A stretch of 64,000 bases of DNA from Micromonospora mirobrigensis (GCF_900091555.1 NZ_FMCX01000001.1:434001-498000), one strand, 5' to 3'; shown: positions 1 to 9,043, counted from the stretch's first letter. Program-made: numbers and translations. The notes: generated from the letters alone by a model not told the origin.

Positions 1-1364
1 TCGCCGGCGTCACGCCCGACAAGATCGTCACCTCGTTCAGCAGCGGGGTCGGCTCCACCGTCGGCGGCGTCGGCCTGCTGATCGCCCTCGGCGCCATGAT
101 CGGCGGCCTGCTCGCCGAGTCCGGCGGCGCGGACAGCATCGTCGAACGGGTCGTCGCCCGGGTCTCCGGCGGCGCCCTGCCCTGGGCGATGGCCGGCGTG
201 GCCGCCCTGATCGGCCTGCCGCTCTTCTTCGAGGTCGGCGTGGTGCTGCTGGTGCCGATCGTGCTGCTGGTCTCCCGCCGGGTCGACGTGCCGCTGATGA
301 AGATCGGCATCCCGGCGCTGGCCGGCCTGTCGGTGCTGCACGGCCTGGTGCCGCCGCACCCCGGCCCGCTGGTCGCCATCGACGCCCTCGGCGCCAACCT
401 CGGCCAGACCCTGGCCCTGGGCCTGCTGGTCGCCATCCCCACGGTGATCATCGCCGGCCCGGTCTTCGGCAACTTCATCTCCCGGTACGTGACGGCCACC
501 GCCCCCGAGGCGCTGCTGCCCACCCGCCGGCCGCTCGCCGTCGCCGGTCGCTCCGGCGCCGCGGGCGACACCCGACCCACCACCCCCGGCCGGGGACCGG
601 TCGACGCCGACGGCGACCTGGTCACCGAAGACGACCTGGTCAACCCGGGCGCTGGCCGGCCCGGCGAGCCGATCGACGAGGAGAACCGCCCCCGCCGGGC
701 GCCCGCCCTGTGGGCCGCCGTGATCACCGTGCTGCTGCCGGTGGTGCTGATGCTGCTGCGCGCCATCGGCGAGCTGACCCTCGCCGAGGACACCGGTGGC
801 CGCAAGGCGCTGGACATCGTCGGCACCCCGATCGTGGCCCTGCTCGCCGGCGTCATCTTCGCGATGATCTTCCTGGGCTACCGGACCGGCTTCAGCCGTA
901 CCCAGGTCTCCGGTTTCCTCGGCGGTTCGCTGCCGGCCATCGCCGGCATCCTGCTGATCGTCGCCGCCGGTGGCGGTTTCAAGCAGGTCCTGGTGGACGC
1001 CGGGGTGGGCAACCTGGTCGCCGACGCCGCCAAGGACGCCAGCCTGTCGCCGCTGCTGCTCGGCTGGCTGGTCGCGGTCGGCATCCGGGTCGCCACCGGC
1101 TCGGCCACCGTGGCCACCATCACCGCCGCCGGCATCGTCTCGCCGCTCGCGGCGACCCTCCAGGGCCCCGAGGTCGCCCTGCTGGCGCTGGCCGTCGGCT
1201 GTGGCTCGCTGTTCTTCTCGCACGTCAACGACGCCGGCTTCTGGCTGGTCAAGGAGTACTTCGGCCTCACCGTCGGGCAGACCATCAAGAGCTGGTCGGT
1301 GATGGAGACCATCATCTCGGTGGTCGGCTTCGCCGGCGTCATGCTGCTCGACCTGGTCGTCTAG
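1..1364 (+). CDS. GntP-family gluconate/organic acid permease, 5' end outside window
   Basis: The reading frame is open from the first bases of the window (frame of position 3), so the true start lies upstream. The product is a polytopic inner-membrane protein with repeated hydrophobic segments. A hydrophilic, Pro/Gly/Asp-rich cytoplasmic loop at about 480-700 splits two membrane halves, as in GntP gluconate:H+ symporters. GntP-like signatures include HGLVPPHPGPL at about 340-370 and SHVNDAGFWLVKEY near the C-terminus (about 1217-1260). Substrate could be gluconate or a related sugar acid; no kinase gene is visible to decide it. The stop is followed by the convergent ABM gene. Confidence 0.88.
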   Translation, partial: AGVTPDKIVTSFSSGVGSTVGGVGLLIALGAMIGGLLAESGGADSIVERVVARVSGGALPWAMAGVAALIGLPLFFEVGVVLLVPIVLLVSRRVDVPLMKIGIPALAGLSVLHGLVPPHPGPLVAIDALGANLGQTLALGLLVAIPTVIIAGPVFGNFISRYVTATAPEALLPTRRPLAVAGRSGAAGDTRPTTPGRGPVDADGDLVTEDDLVNPGAGRPGEPIDEENRPRRAPALWAAVITVLLPVVLMLLRAIGELTLAEDTGGRKALDIVGTPIVALLAGVIFAMIFLGYRTGFSRTQVSGFLGGSLPAIAGILLIVAAGGGFKQVLVDAGVGNLVADAAKDASLSPLLLGWLVAVGIRVATGSATVATITAAGIVSPLAATLQGPEVALLALAVGCGSLFFSHVNDAGFWLVKEYFGLTVGQTIKSWSVMETIISVVGFAGVMLLDLVV

Positions 1365-1433
1365 CGGCGCTCCTCCTGCGACCAGGCCGCCGTCACCCGC
1401 CCGGGTGGCGGCGGCCTCGTCGTGCGCGGAGCG

Positions 1434-1718
1434 TCAGGGCGCCTCGACCGAGGCGATCACGAAGCGGTGCACCTCGGCGCCGCGGATCGCCGCCGCCTGC
1501 TCGCCGCTCGGGCCGGCGCCCCGGAAGGCGAGCAGCTGCTCCTCGGACTCCCAGCGTTCGTAGACGTTGATCCGGGCCGGCTCGACCAGGTCCGGGCTGA
1601 CCGCGAAGTCCACACAGCCGGGCGCGGACCGGGCCGCCCGGATCACCTCCATGCACGAGGCGAGGTAGGCGTCCCGACCGCCCGGGTCGACGTAGAGGGT
1701 GCCGGCGACGATCAGCAT
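1434..1718 (-). CDS. antibiotic biosynthesis monooxygenase (ABM) domain protein
   Basis: This 94-residue protein has the layout of the ABM/YgiN dimeric alpha-beta barrel: an N-terminal LIVAGTLYVDPG strand, a helix, then the PGCVDFAVSPDL and INVYERWESEEQL segments typical of the fold. Such small cofactor-free proteins oxidise quinols or polyketide phenols, or act as heme-degrading or stress proteins; the substrate cannot be told from sequence. It runs convergently with the permease. An inverted-repeat operator lies about 85-120 bp upstream at 1803-1840, and the TipA-type regulator gene ends beyond it, so it may be a dedicated regulatory target. Confidence 0.8.
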   Translation of the reverse strand: MLIVAGTLYVDPGGRDAYLASCMEVIRAARSAPGCVDFAVSPDLVEPARINVYERWESEEQLLAFRGAGPSGEQAAAIRGAEVHRFVIASVEAP

Positions 1719-1802
1719 GCGCCGCCTCCCCTTCTCCCGGGCCCGCCCGACGCCGGACGCGCGCGGGTCCGGCCGGCCGGCGGGCGGACATCTCCACGAG
1801 CG

Positions 1803-1840
1803 TGATACCTCACAGGTATAAATATGCCCCAGAGGTATCA
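1803..1840. promoter_or_regulatory. nested inverted-repeat operator upstream of the ABM gene
   Basis: Perfect 9-bp arms TGATACCTC (1803-1811) and GAGGTATCA (1832-1840) flank an AT-rich stretch. Inside, ATACCTcacAGGTAT (1805-1819) is a second perfect palindrome. Three AGGTAT-type half-sites therefore sit in 38 bp, between the ABM gene start and the end of the MerR/TipA-like gene. This looks like a dimeric-regulator binding site over the ABM promoter; the regulator is not identified. Confidence 0.55.
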
Positions 1841-1901
1841 GGCTCGCCGGGACATCGCCCTCCGCGCGAGCCGCGCCGGCCGCCGCGAGGCCGCCCGTCG
1901 G

Positions 1902-2660
1902 TCAGGCGCGGCTGATCGCGTTGGCGTGGATCGCCTCGGCCAGATAGGCCGCCATCCCCGGGTGGATCGCCTCGAAGTACGCGGTGAACCGCTCGTCGGC
2001 CACGTACATGTCGGCCAGGCAGACGTGCAGCTCGTATGGGCAGTCGTAGAACCAGCGGGTGATCAGCTGCCGGTGCTCCTCGGCCAACGCCATCGCCTCC
2101 GCCGAGTCCGCCGCGACGCCCGAGGTCATCAGCGCGACCATCCGTCGCCCCCAGTCCTCGTTCTCCGCCTTGTTCCGCAGCCAGTCCTCCTTGGAGTAGC
2201 GGGCCGTCCGCTCGGCCGACTGCCGGTACGCCTCGGTGTCGCCCCAGCGCTGCTCCGCCTCCTCGGCGTGGTCCTCCGGTTCGAAGTCGCCGAAGACCTG
2301 GAACCGCTCCTCCGGGGTCAGCTGAATGTTCATCTTCCTCGCCTCCATCGCGAGCTCGATCGCGGCGACCATCTCCCGTAGCTTCCCGATCCGCCCGGTC
2401 AGCAGCTCGTGCTGCCGGCGCAGGTGCGCCGCCGGGTCGGCGGCCGGGTCGTCGAGGATCGCGGCGATCTCGTCCAACGGGAACCCCAGCTCGCGGTAGT
2501 AGCGGATCAGCTGCAACCGCTCCAGGTCCGCGTCGTCGTAGCGGCGGTAGCCGGCCGGCGTACGCCCACCCGGCGACAGCAGCCCGATCTCGTCGTAGTG
2601 GTGCAGCGTCCGCACCGTCACCCCGGCGGCCCGCGCCACCTGTCCCACCGTGTACGCCAT
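1902..2660 (-). CDS. MerR-family transcriptional regulator with TipAS drug-binding domain
   Basis: 252 residues. Residues 1-70 are a MerR winged helix (YTVGQVARAAGVTVRTLHHYD and the GYRRYDDADLERLQLI wing), residues about 75-110 a dimerisation helix, and residues about 130-250 a TipAS-type antibiotic-recognition domain (YSKEDWLRNKAENEDW, FYDCPYELHVCLADMYV). TipA proteins bind thiopeptide-like drugs and activate transcription by twisting a long-spacer promoter. The ATG at 2658-2660 is chosen because GGGAGGG stands just before it and the MerR fold begins there, although the frame stays open to 3146. It may regulate itself and its neighbours. Confidence 0.92.
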   Translation of the reverse strand: MAYTVGQVARAAGVTVRTLHHYDEIGLLSPGGRTPAGYRRYDDADLERLQLIRYYRELGFPLDEIAAILDDPAADPAAHLRRQHELLTGRIGKLREMVAAIELAMEARKMNIQLTPEERFQVFGDFEPEDHAEEAEQRWGDTEAYRQSAERTARYSKEDWLRNKAENEDWGRRMVALMTSGVAADSAEAMALAEEHRQLITRWFYDCPYELHVCLADMYVADERFTAYFEAIHPGMAAYLAEAIHANAISRA

Positions 2661-2749
2661 GGTTCCCTCCCTTCCTGACAACCAGGCTCCCGCCTCCCGC
2701 GACGTGAGGGTCAAGGAAATACGGGCGAGCGGCCACCGGTCCGTCGCCG

Positions 2750-2755
2750 TAGGCT
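2750..2755 (+). promoter_or_regulatory. -10 element of a leaderless promoter
   Basis: TAGGCT ends 7 nt before the ATG at 2763 and no Shine-Dalgarno sequence lies between. Transcription would begin at or next to the start codon. Confidence 0.5.
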
Positions 2756-2762
2756 CGGACAG

Positions 2763-3362
2763 ATGATTCCCGACCTGCGCGCCCAGGACGAGACGGCGGT
2801 ACGCGCGACCGTGGCACTGGTCGACCGGGTACGCCCCGACGACCTCGGACGGCCCACACCGTGCGCCGGCTGGGACCTGGCCGCGCTCCTGGCGCACATG
2901 ACCGCGCAGCACTGCGGGTTCGCCGCCTCGGCCACCGGCCGCGGCACCTCCCTGGCCGAGTGGCGGACCCACCCACTCGGCGACGACCCCGCGGCGGAGT
3001 ACGCCGACGCCGCCGAGCAGGTCATCGCCGCCTTCGCCGCACCCGACGTGCCGGAGCGGACCTTCGCCCTCCCCGAGTTCGGCGCGGGAGTACGGGTGGC
3101 CGGCCGGCAGGCCGTCAGCTTCCACTTCATCGACTACGTCGTGCACGGCTGGGACGTCGCCCGCTCACTCGACCTGCCGTTCACCCTGCCGGCGGAGCTG
3201 CTGCACGCCGCCGTCCCGGTCGCCGAGGCCATCCCCGACGGCCCCGGGCGGCTCGCGCCCGACGCCGCCTTCGCGCCACGGCTGCCCGCCACCGACGACC
3301 CCGACCCGCTGAACCGGATCCTCGCGCTGGTCGGCCGCGCCCCGACCTGGCCGCACGCCTGA
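2763..3362 (+). CDS. TIGR03086-type metal-binding protein (mycothiol maleylpyruvate isomerase N-terminal fold)
   Basis: 199 residues with the DinB-like four-helix fold seen in actinobacterial mycothiol-dependent proteins. Visible signatures are TPCAGWDLAALLAHMTAQH near residue 40, where conserved Trp-Asp and His contribute to the metal site, and HFIDYVVHGWDVARSL near 125, which gives the second His pair. Family members are proposed to use mycothiol with a divalent metal in isomerase or S-transferase chemistry; the substrate is unknown. The leaderless ATG follows TAGGCT. The stop codon abuts the stop of the convergent GGDEF-EAL gene with no gap. Confidence 0.82.
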   Translation: MIPDLRAQDETAVRATVALVDRVRPDDLGRPTPCAGWDLAALLAHMTAQHCGFAASATGRGTSLAEWRTHPLGDDPAAEYADAAEQVIAAFAAPDVPERTFALPEFGAGVRVAGRQAVSFHFIDYVVHGWDVARSLDLPFTLPAELLHAAVPVAEAIPDGPGRLAPDAAFAPRLPATDDPDPLNRILALVGRAPTWPHA

Positions 3363-5720
3363 TCAGCGCGCCGAACGCCCCGCCGGGCGGGGTGGTCCGG
3401 CGTCGACCGGGGTGAGCGTGGTGAGCAGCTCGGCCAGGGCCACCGGGCGGCCGTACCGCCAGCCCTGGCCGTGCACGCAGCCGATCGCGGTGACCGCCGC
3501 GTGCTGCGCCTCGGTCTCCACCCCCTCGGCCACCACCGCCAGGTCGAACGCCCCGGCCAGCCGGGTCACCATCTCCACCGTCGCGTACGCCCGGGCGTCG
3601 TCGTCGAGGCGGGCCACGAACGACCGGTCGATCTTCAGCTCGGTCGCCGGGATGCGGTGCAGGTAGCTCAGCGACGAGTAGCCGGTGCCGAAGTCGTCGA
3701 TGGCGATCCGGATGCCCAGCTCCCGGAGCTGGCCCAGCCGCTCCAGCACCGCGTCGCTCCCCTCGATCAACGCCGACTCGGTCAGCTCCAGGGTCAGCGC
3801 GCGGGGAGCCAGCCCGGCCCCGGCGGTCGCCCCGGTGACCGTGGCGATCAGGTCGGGCCGGCGCAGGTGCGCGGCGGAGATGTTCACCGCGACCGTGGCC
3901 TCCGGGGCCCGCTCCCGCCACGCCCCGGCCGCCCGGCACGCCTCGTGGATCACCCAGCGGTCGATCGGCAGGATCAGCCCGGTCTCCTCGGCCAGCGGCA
4001 GGAACCGGGCCGGGGTCAGCGGCCCGAGCCGGGGATGCCGCCAGCGCACCAGCGCCTCGGCGCTGCGTACCGTGCCGGTGGCCAGGTCGACGATGGGCTG
4101 GTATTCGAGGTACAGCTGCCTCTCGTCGACGGCGCGCCGCAGGTCGGCGATCAGCTCGGCCCGGGTCACCGCCGACTCGCGCAGCAGCGGCGTGCAGGTC
4201 CGGTACGCGGACTTGCCGGCGGCCTTGGCCGCGTACATGGCGATGTCGGCGTCGCGGAGCAGGTCGGTGTGGGAGGTGTGCTGCGGCCCGTACTCGGCGA
4301 TGCCGATGCTGGCCGACGGGTGCACGCCGAGGTCCTCCTCGCCGGGCAGCGGTTCCAGGGCGGCGAGCAGCCGGTCGGCGAGGCGCTCCGGCGGGACCGA
4401 CCGGCCCCCGTCGACCAGCACCGCGAACTCGTCCCCGCCCAGCCGGGCGATGGTGCCGGCGTCGCCCACCACATCGTGCATCCGTTCGGCGATGCTGATC
4501 AGCAGCCGGTCACCGGCGGCGTGCCCGAACCGGTCGTTGACCTGCTTGAAGCCGTCCAGGTCGAGCAGCAGCACGGCGACCGGCGCCCGGGTGCGCAGCG
4601 CCCGGCGCAGCCGCCGGGTGAACATCAGCCGGTTCGGCAGGCCGGTGAGCTGGTCGGAGTAGGCCAGCCGGCGCAGCCGGGCGACCAGCCGCAGGTTCTC
4701 GTTGGCGGCCAGCCCCTGCCGGACGGCCAGCACGCCGAGCAGCGCCATCATCCCGACGAAAACCAGGTGCGGGGTCTGCCCGGTCGGGCGCCGGGACAGC
4801 AGCACCGCCACGATCGCGCCACCCACCGGCAGGTACGGCAGCGCCACCCGCCACCACGGCGGCAGCGGAGACTCGACGGTGTCGTCGGCGCCGTCGCAGG
4901 TCGGCGGCGGTGGGTAGCCGGTGGCGACGCCGACCAGCAGGTAGCTCAGCGGCCAGCAGACGTCGATCGGGTGCCCGGGGGCGTACGTGTCGTGGGCGAA
5001 CAGCGAGACGTAGCCGGCGTCGGCGGCGGCCCGGATGGCCAGGCTGACCCCGATCACGGTCAGCGGCGCCCAGGTCCGCCGGGCCGGCCCGGCGACCGCC
5101 ACCAGGATGGTCAGCTGCATCAGGTCGAGCATCGGGTAGAGCAGGGCGAAGCTGCGCAGCGGATCGATGAGGTCGGCGGCGGCGACGTCCCGGAAGACCA
5201 CCACCCAGCCGATCGGGATCAGCGCCAGCCCGACGATCACCCCGTCGAGCACCGTGCGGGCCCGGCCCACCGCGCTGCGCGGCGCCGACAGCGAGCTGAG
5301 CAACGCCCCGGTGCCGGTGATCAGGCCGAGGGTGAAGATGGCGCCGATCAGCGGGGTGTGCGGCAGGTCGTCGGCGCCGATCCGCTCGACCGTCCACACC
5401 GTACGGCCGAGGGCCGCGAGGCCCATGGTGGCGGCGAGCAGCGACCAGAACCGGCGCAGCGGCACCGGATGCCGGTGGGCGGCGGCGACGCAGGCCGCCA
5501 TGGACCAGCTCGCCACGGTGACCGCGCCCAGGTCGCTGGCGAGGGCAGCGCCGGGCAGTTCGGCGAGCAACCAGACCAGCTCGACGAGTACGACGAGACC
5601 GGCCGCCAGCAGACCCAGCCGCCCCACCCGGCGGGGGGGCACCGGCGCCGCGGCGGCCACGGTCACGTCCTGGGGTTGCACAGCGATCGCTCCGGCTCTC
5701 TCTCCTGCGTGCACCCTCAC
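3363..5720 (-). CDS. membrane-bound GGDEF-EAL cyclic-di-GMP signalling protein
   Basis: 785 residues. The first ~350 residues hold about eight to nine hydrophobic segments (a membrane sensor). A diguanylate cyclase domain follows (DQLTGLPNR, DLDGFKQVND, and RLGGDEF near residue 430), then an EAL phosphodiesterase domain (EALVRWRHP near 555, NIS, ELTES, DDFGTGYSSL near 675, LKIDRSF, EGVET). Both active-site signatures look intact, so it could make and break c-di-GMP; no clear RxxD inhibitory site precedes GGDEF. The GTG at 5718-5720 lacks a ribosome site. An in-frame GTG at 5679-5681 behind CCGGAG is a good alternative, and TACGCT (5754-5759, minus strand) is a likely -10. Confidence 0.92.
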   Translation of the reverse strand: MRVHAGERAGAIAVQPQDVTVAAAAPVPPRRVGRLGLLAAGLVVLVELVWLLAELPGAALASDLGAVTVASWSMAACVAAAHRHPVPLRRFWSLLAATMGLAALGRTVWTVERIGADDLPHTPLIGAIFTLGLITGTGALLSSLSAPRSAVGRARTVLDGVIVGLALIPIGWVVVFRDVAAADLIDPLRSFALLYPMLDLMQLTILVAVAGPARRTWAPLTVIGVSLAIRAAADAGYVSLFAHDTYAPGHPIDVCWPLSYLLVGVATGYPPPPTCDGADDTVESPLPPWWRVALPYLPVGGAIVAVLLSRRPTGQTPHLVFVGMMALLGVLAVRQGLAANENLRLVARLRRLAYSDQLTGLPNRLMFTRRLRRALRTRAPVAVLLLDLDGFKQVNDRFGHAAGDRLLISIAERMHDVVGDAGTIARLGGDEFAVLVDGGRSVPPERLADRLLAALEPLPGEEDLGVHPSASIGIAEYGPQHTSHTDLLRDADIAMYAAKAAGKSAYRTCTPLLRESAVTRAELIADLRRAVDERQLYLEYQPIVDLATGTVRSAEALVRWRHPRLGPLTPARFLPLAEETGLILPIDRWVIHEACRAAGAWRERAPEATVAVNISAAHLRRPDLIATVTGATAGAGLAPRALTLELTESALIEGSDAVLERLGQLRELGIRIAIDDFGTGYSSLSYLHRIPATELKIDRSFVARLDDDARAYATVEMVTRLAGAFDLAVVAEGVETEAQHAAVTAIGCVHGQGWRYGRPVALAELLTTLTPVDAGPPRPAGRSAR

Positions 5721-5855
5721 GGTGAGGACCGGTCACGGACGGCGAACGCGGCAAGCGTAGCCACCGCTCCGGCGGGCCGCCAGGGTCGATCGACCGGGCC
5801 TGGCAGCCGTGACGATCGGTGCAGCGATCCACAGCGGATAGTGGAGGAGAGGCGG

Positions 5856-5916
5856 GGTGTCAACAGGGGCCCCCTGCTATACCGCAGGCGTTAAGAGGGG
5901 GCCCCTGCTTACATCC
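5856..5916 (-). repeat. 61-bp dispersed palindromic repeat, copy A
   Basis: Read on the minus strand, the element begins at the base after the TGA of the GH26 gene. GGGGCCCCCT / AGGGGGCCCC arms enclose a loop with TTAACGC and GTATAG, and the end is GACACC. It aligns along its length with copy B (45193-45253), differing mainly in the loop centre. It may act as a transcript-end hairpin for the mannanase gene. Confidence 0.75.
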
Positions 5917-7470
5917 TCAGGAGATGGTGAGGTTGTCGACGTAGACGGCGGAGGCGCCGCTCGCGCCGCTGCCGGGGACGAACTGCACGCCGATCTCGCG
6001 GACGTCACCGAGGTTGGCCACCCCGCCCAGGTTGAGCGAGAGGTTGGCGCCCGACGAGGTCACCGCGACCGAGCCCCCGTCGAACCACTGCCATCCGGTG
6101 CCGGTCTTGACGTACAGCTTGGCCTGGCTGCCGGTGCCGAAGCTGCCCCACGGCGCGACCCGGGCGGTGGCCCGCAGGGTGGTCTTCCCGCTCAGGCTGG
6201 TGGTGGCGGTCTTCTTCAGGTACGCCGCGCCGGCGCCCAGGTTGACGTCGGACTTCAGCGAGTAGGAGCCCTGGGCGGCCCACTCGTTGACCTGCCACGG
6301 CCCGCCGGTCACGTTGGTGCCGGTCCAGCCCTCGGTGCCGGACTCGAAGCCGGCCAGCAGGGTGCCGCCGGAGGGCGGCGGGGTGGTGGTGCCGCCACCG
6401 CCGGGCTCGGTGACGGTGCCCAGGTCGACCTCGCCGCGGTTGGCGATCCAGGAGTTGTTGAACAGGGTGCTCGCGCCGGAGTTGCGGGCCGGGCTCCAGC
6501 TGTCGTTCCAGGCCAGGAAGTACGACGTCTTCGGGTAGCTCTGCTGGAACGCGGTGACCCACTTGCCGTAGTCGAAGGAGCCGGCGGTGTCCGGGCCGAT
6601 CTCGGCGAAGGCGAACGGCTTGCCCAGTCCGACCAGCTCCGAGTACGCGGACTGGATGCCGGAGACCTGCGGGTTGTCGTCGTAGGCGTCCATGCCGACG
6701 ATGTCGGTGTAGGAGGCGCCCGGGTAGTAGGTGGTGCGGTTGCCCCGGCTGAAGTCGGCCGAGTAGACCCAGATCAGGTTGTCCAGCCCCTTGGTCTGGG
6801 TGAAGTACGTGTACATCTGCTGCCACACCTGCTTGAAGGTGTTCGGGTCCCGGTTGCCCCACCAGAACCAGTCGCCGTTGACCTCGTGGAACGGCCGGAA
6901 CAGCACCGGCACGCCGGCGTTCTCCAGGTCCTGGAGGCCGGCGGCCATCTTGTCCTCCAGCCGCCGCCAGCGGGCGCCGGCGTCGGTGGACGGGTTGAGC
7001 AGGTCGGCGAAGTTGGCCATCGGGGTGTTCAGCCCGCCGCCGTTGGCGTTGGCCGGGCTGGGCGAGTGGACGCTGACGGTGACCAGGCCACCGCTGCTCC
7101 ACCAGGACTTCAGGCTGGAGTTGCAGGAGTGGTCGACCAGGGCGGTGATGTCACTGTTGGTGGCCCAGCCGGAGCCGTAGTCGCAGCTGAGGATGGCCGG
7201 GTACTGCCCGGTGGCGGAGCGCAGCTCCTCGGTCTGGCTGAGCGAGAAGCCGCTGTTGCTGTAGCCGCCGAAGAAGCCGGAGGCGATCCGGTTGCTGCTG
7301 CGGTTGGGCAGGTGGCCCAGCCAGTTGAGCACGCTCTTCGTGGAGGCGGAGGCGTTGGCGTTGGCGGGTGAGACGGTGTGCGCGTCGGCGGGGCCGACCA
7401 CGGTCAGGACGGAGGCGGCGGCCAGGGCGGTGGCGGCGGCGCTCAGCGCGAGGCGGACTCTGCTTCGCAT
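5917..7470 (-). CDS. secreted GH26 beta-mannanase with C-terminal carbohydrate-binding module
   Basis: 517 residues. The signal peptide is RSRVRLALSAAATALAAA...ADAH (residues ~2-32). The GH26 barrel carries the acid/base Glu in PFHEVNGDWFWWG near residue 195 and the nucleophile Glu in FAFAEIGPD near 289. A Gly/Thr/Pro linker near 360 leads to a beta-sandwich binding module from about 371 (FESGTEGW...YVDNLTIS). It should cut beta-1,4-mannan outside the cell. The ATG at 7468-7470 follows AAAAGGTGA; the 35 codons further upstream are not signal-like and were excluded. The AT-rich region upstream fits a sugar-regulated promoter. Confidence 0.93.
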   Translation of the reverse strand: MRSRVRLALSAAATALAAASVLTVVGPADAHTVSPANANASASTKSVLNWLGHLPNRSSNRIASGFFGGYSNSGFSLSQTEELRSATGQYPAILSCDYGSGWATNSDITALVDHSCNSSLKSWWSSGGLVTVSVHSPSPANANGGGLNTPMANFADLLNPSTDAGARWRRLEDKMAAGLQDLENAGVPVLFRPFHEVNGDWFWWGNRDPNTFKQVWQQMYTYFTQTKGLDNLIWVYSADFSRGNRTTYYPGASYTDIVGMDAYDDNPQVSGIQSAYSELVGLGKPFAFAEIGPDTAGSFDYGKWVTAFQQSYPKTSYFLAWNDSWSPARNSGASTLFNNSWIANRGEVDLGTVTEPGGGGTTTPPPSGGTLLAGFESGTEGWTGTNVTGGPWQVNEWAAQGSYSLKSDVNLGAGAAYLKKTATTSLSGKTTLRATARVAPWGSFGTGSQAKLYVKTGTGWQWFDGGSVAVTSSGANLSLNLGGVANLGDVREIGVQFVPGSGASGASAVYVDNLTIS

Positions 7471-7520
7471 GGTCACCTTTTCGTTCCGGGGGACGGGGGT
7501 GCTGGCCTCCACTGAACTAC

Positions 7521-7560
7521 TGAACCGCTTAAGTTTCAAGCATGTAAATATGTTGTTGCG
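7521..7560 (-). promoter_or_regulatory. AT-rich promoter region of the GH26 gene
   Basis: The 91-bp gap between the mannanase start and the next upstream gene contains an unusually AT-rich stretch. On the minus strand TTGAAACTTAAG (complement of 7528-7539) offers a -35-like TTGAAA, and ACTGAAC occurs twice in tandem on the plus strand at 7511-7525. Similar GAAA/TTTC-type sites control glycosidase genes in actinomycetes, but the match here is loose. Confidence 0.3.
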
Positions 7561-7561
7561 A

Positions 7562-9043
7562 CTACTCTGGGTCAACGTCCTCGATGGTCGGGGGCGGGCC
7601 GCCGTGCGTCCACGGCGTCTCCTCCGGCTCGGGGAACGCGCCGGCCGGCAGGAACGCGTCCGACAGGGTGGTCAGGCAGAGCCGCTCCCCCACCTCCGGC
7701 ACGCTGCCCGGCGGCGCGGTCAACCCGCGGCCCATCCCGCCGGAGAGCTCCAGCACCACCTCGGTCTTCCCCTCGGCGGGGGTCAGGAAGACCACCTTCG
7801 CCTTCTGCGCCGGCCGGACCGGCGAACACAGCGTCGCCCCCGCCGGCACCAGCACCGGCTCGGTGGTCACCACCTGGATCCGGGGCCGCAGCACCGGCCG
7901 CTTCCCCGAGTCGTCCACCCGCCCCGGGTCGGCCAGCGTCACCTCGGCGACGAACGCCTCCCCGGCCAGCCGGTGCTCCGCCATGACGAGCGGGTCGTCG
8001 TAGGCGCGCTGCACCGCGTACGAGGTCGCCGCCCGCTCCAGCCGGTGCAGCCGCCGGGCCGCCGCCACCGCCCCGTCCCGGCGCGGCTGCGGACCACCGC
8101 CGGAGTCGACGTGCTCGGCGTACCCGGTGAACGCGTCCTTGTCGCCGTCCCAGCGCCCGGCCACCCGCGCCCCGGCCGGCAGGCCGGCCAGCAACCCCAC
8201 GCCGCGCCACATCAGCTCCCAGGTGGGCGCGAGCTGGCCGCGCAACACCCGCTCCAGCTCCGCGTACGCCGCCGCCCGGGCCACCTCGTCGTCACCGGCG
8301 CCGGCGTACGCGTCGATCGCCGGGGCGAGCACCCGGTTGTCGAAGTCCGGGTCGGTCGCCGGGCCGGCCGGCGGGCAGACCGTCGGGTCCTCCGCCCGGG
8401 CGGCCGCCTGCGCGCCGGTCAGCCCCGGCGGCGGGTCGATCCAGCCGAGCAGCGCCGGCAGATGCAGGTCCTCCACCGCGCTCTGCCCGGTCGCCCAGTG
8501 CAGGGCCAACGCCTCGGTCATCGCCAGCAGCGCCGACGACCCGGGCTGCTCGGCCCGCTCGGCGAAGAAGGTCAGCCACCGGCCCAGCAGCGGCACCGCC
8601 GGGTGCACCGGATAGTCGCCGTCGACGTGCCGGAACCGGCTGGAGCGGCCGAGCAGCCGCAGGAAGGTCACCCCGGCCGGGTTCGGCACCAGCAGCTGCG
8701 GCGCGTCCACGTGCCGGTAGCGGACGTCGCGGCCCCGGTCGGTCGGCACCGCCTCGCTCACCCCGCGGAACGAGTCCAGGTACGGCAGCACCACCTCGGC
8801 CAGCTCCGCCACGAAGGCGAAGCGCTGGTCCCGGTTGCGGGGCTGCGGCACCACCAGCAGCCGCGCGTCGTCCGGCGCCGTGCCGACCAGCGCCGCCAGC
8901 GGGGCGTGCGCCTCACCGGCCATCGCCAGTGGCACCAGCACCAGCGGCCGGGCGGACAGGTGCACGTGCCGGACGGTGGCCACCGGCTGGGCCACCCCGG
9001 CTGCGAGGGCCTGCGCCTTGGCCAGCGCGCGCAGCGTACTCAC
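7562..9043 (-). CDS. uncharacterised protein, third gene of MFS-nuclease operon
   Basis: 493 residues; I do not recognise a family. It is soluble, with no signal peptide or membrane segment, and rich in Ala, Pro and Val. Patches that look structured include RHVHLSARPLVLVPLAMAGE, RLLVVPQPRNRDQRFAFVAE and LLVPNPAGVTFLRLLGR in the first third, and a beta-rich C-terminal third (AEVTLADPGRV, KVVFLTPAEGKTEVVLEL). The GTG start at 9041-9043 overlaps the TGA of the Cas4-like nuclease (GTGA), so the two are translationally coupled and probably form a complex or act in one pathway. No start within the longer upstream frame looks as natural. Confidence 0.8.
   Translation of the reverse strand: MSTLRALAKAQALAAGVAQPVATVRHVHLSARPLVLVPLAMAGEAHAPLAALVGTAPDDARLLVVPQPRNRDQRFAFVAELAEVVLPYLDSFRGVSEAVPTDRGRDVRYRHVDAPQLLVPNPAGVTFLRLLGRSSRFRHVDGDYPVHPAVPLLGRWLTFFAERAEQPGSSALLAMTEALALHWATGQSAVEDLHLPALLGWIDPPPGLTGAQAAARAEDPTVCPPAGPATDPDFDNRVLAPAIDAYAGAGDDEVARAAAYAELERVLRGQLAPTWELMWRGVGLLAGLPAGARVAGRWDGDKDAFTGYAEHVDSGGGPQPRRDGAVAAARRLHRLERAATSYAVQRAYDDPLVMAEHRLAGEAFVAEVTLADPGRVDDSGKRPVLRPRIQVVTTEPVLVPAGATLCSPVRPAQKAKVVFLTPAEGKTEVVLELSGGMGRGLTAPPGSVPEVGERLCLTTLSDAFLPAGAFPEPEETPWTHGGPPPTIEDVDPE

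Noticed and set aside
2711..3146. N-terminal extension of the MerR/TipA-like gene
   Set aside because: It overlaps the TIGR03086-type gene on the opposite strand and precedes a well-placed ATG with strong ribosome site.
3471..5894. 807-codon open frame on the plus strand
   Set aside because: It lies opposite the GGDEF-EAL gene, is rich in Gly/Arg/Gln as expected for a GC-biased shadow, and has no domain motifs.
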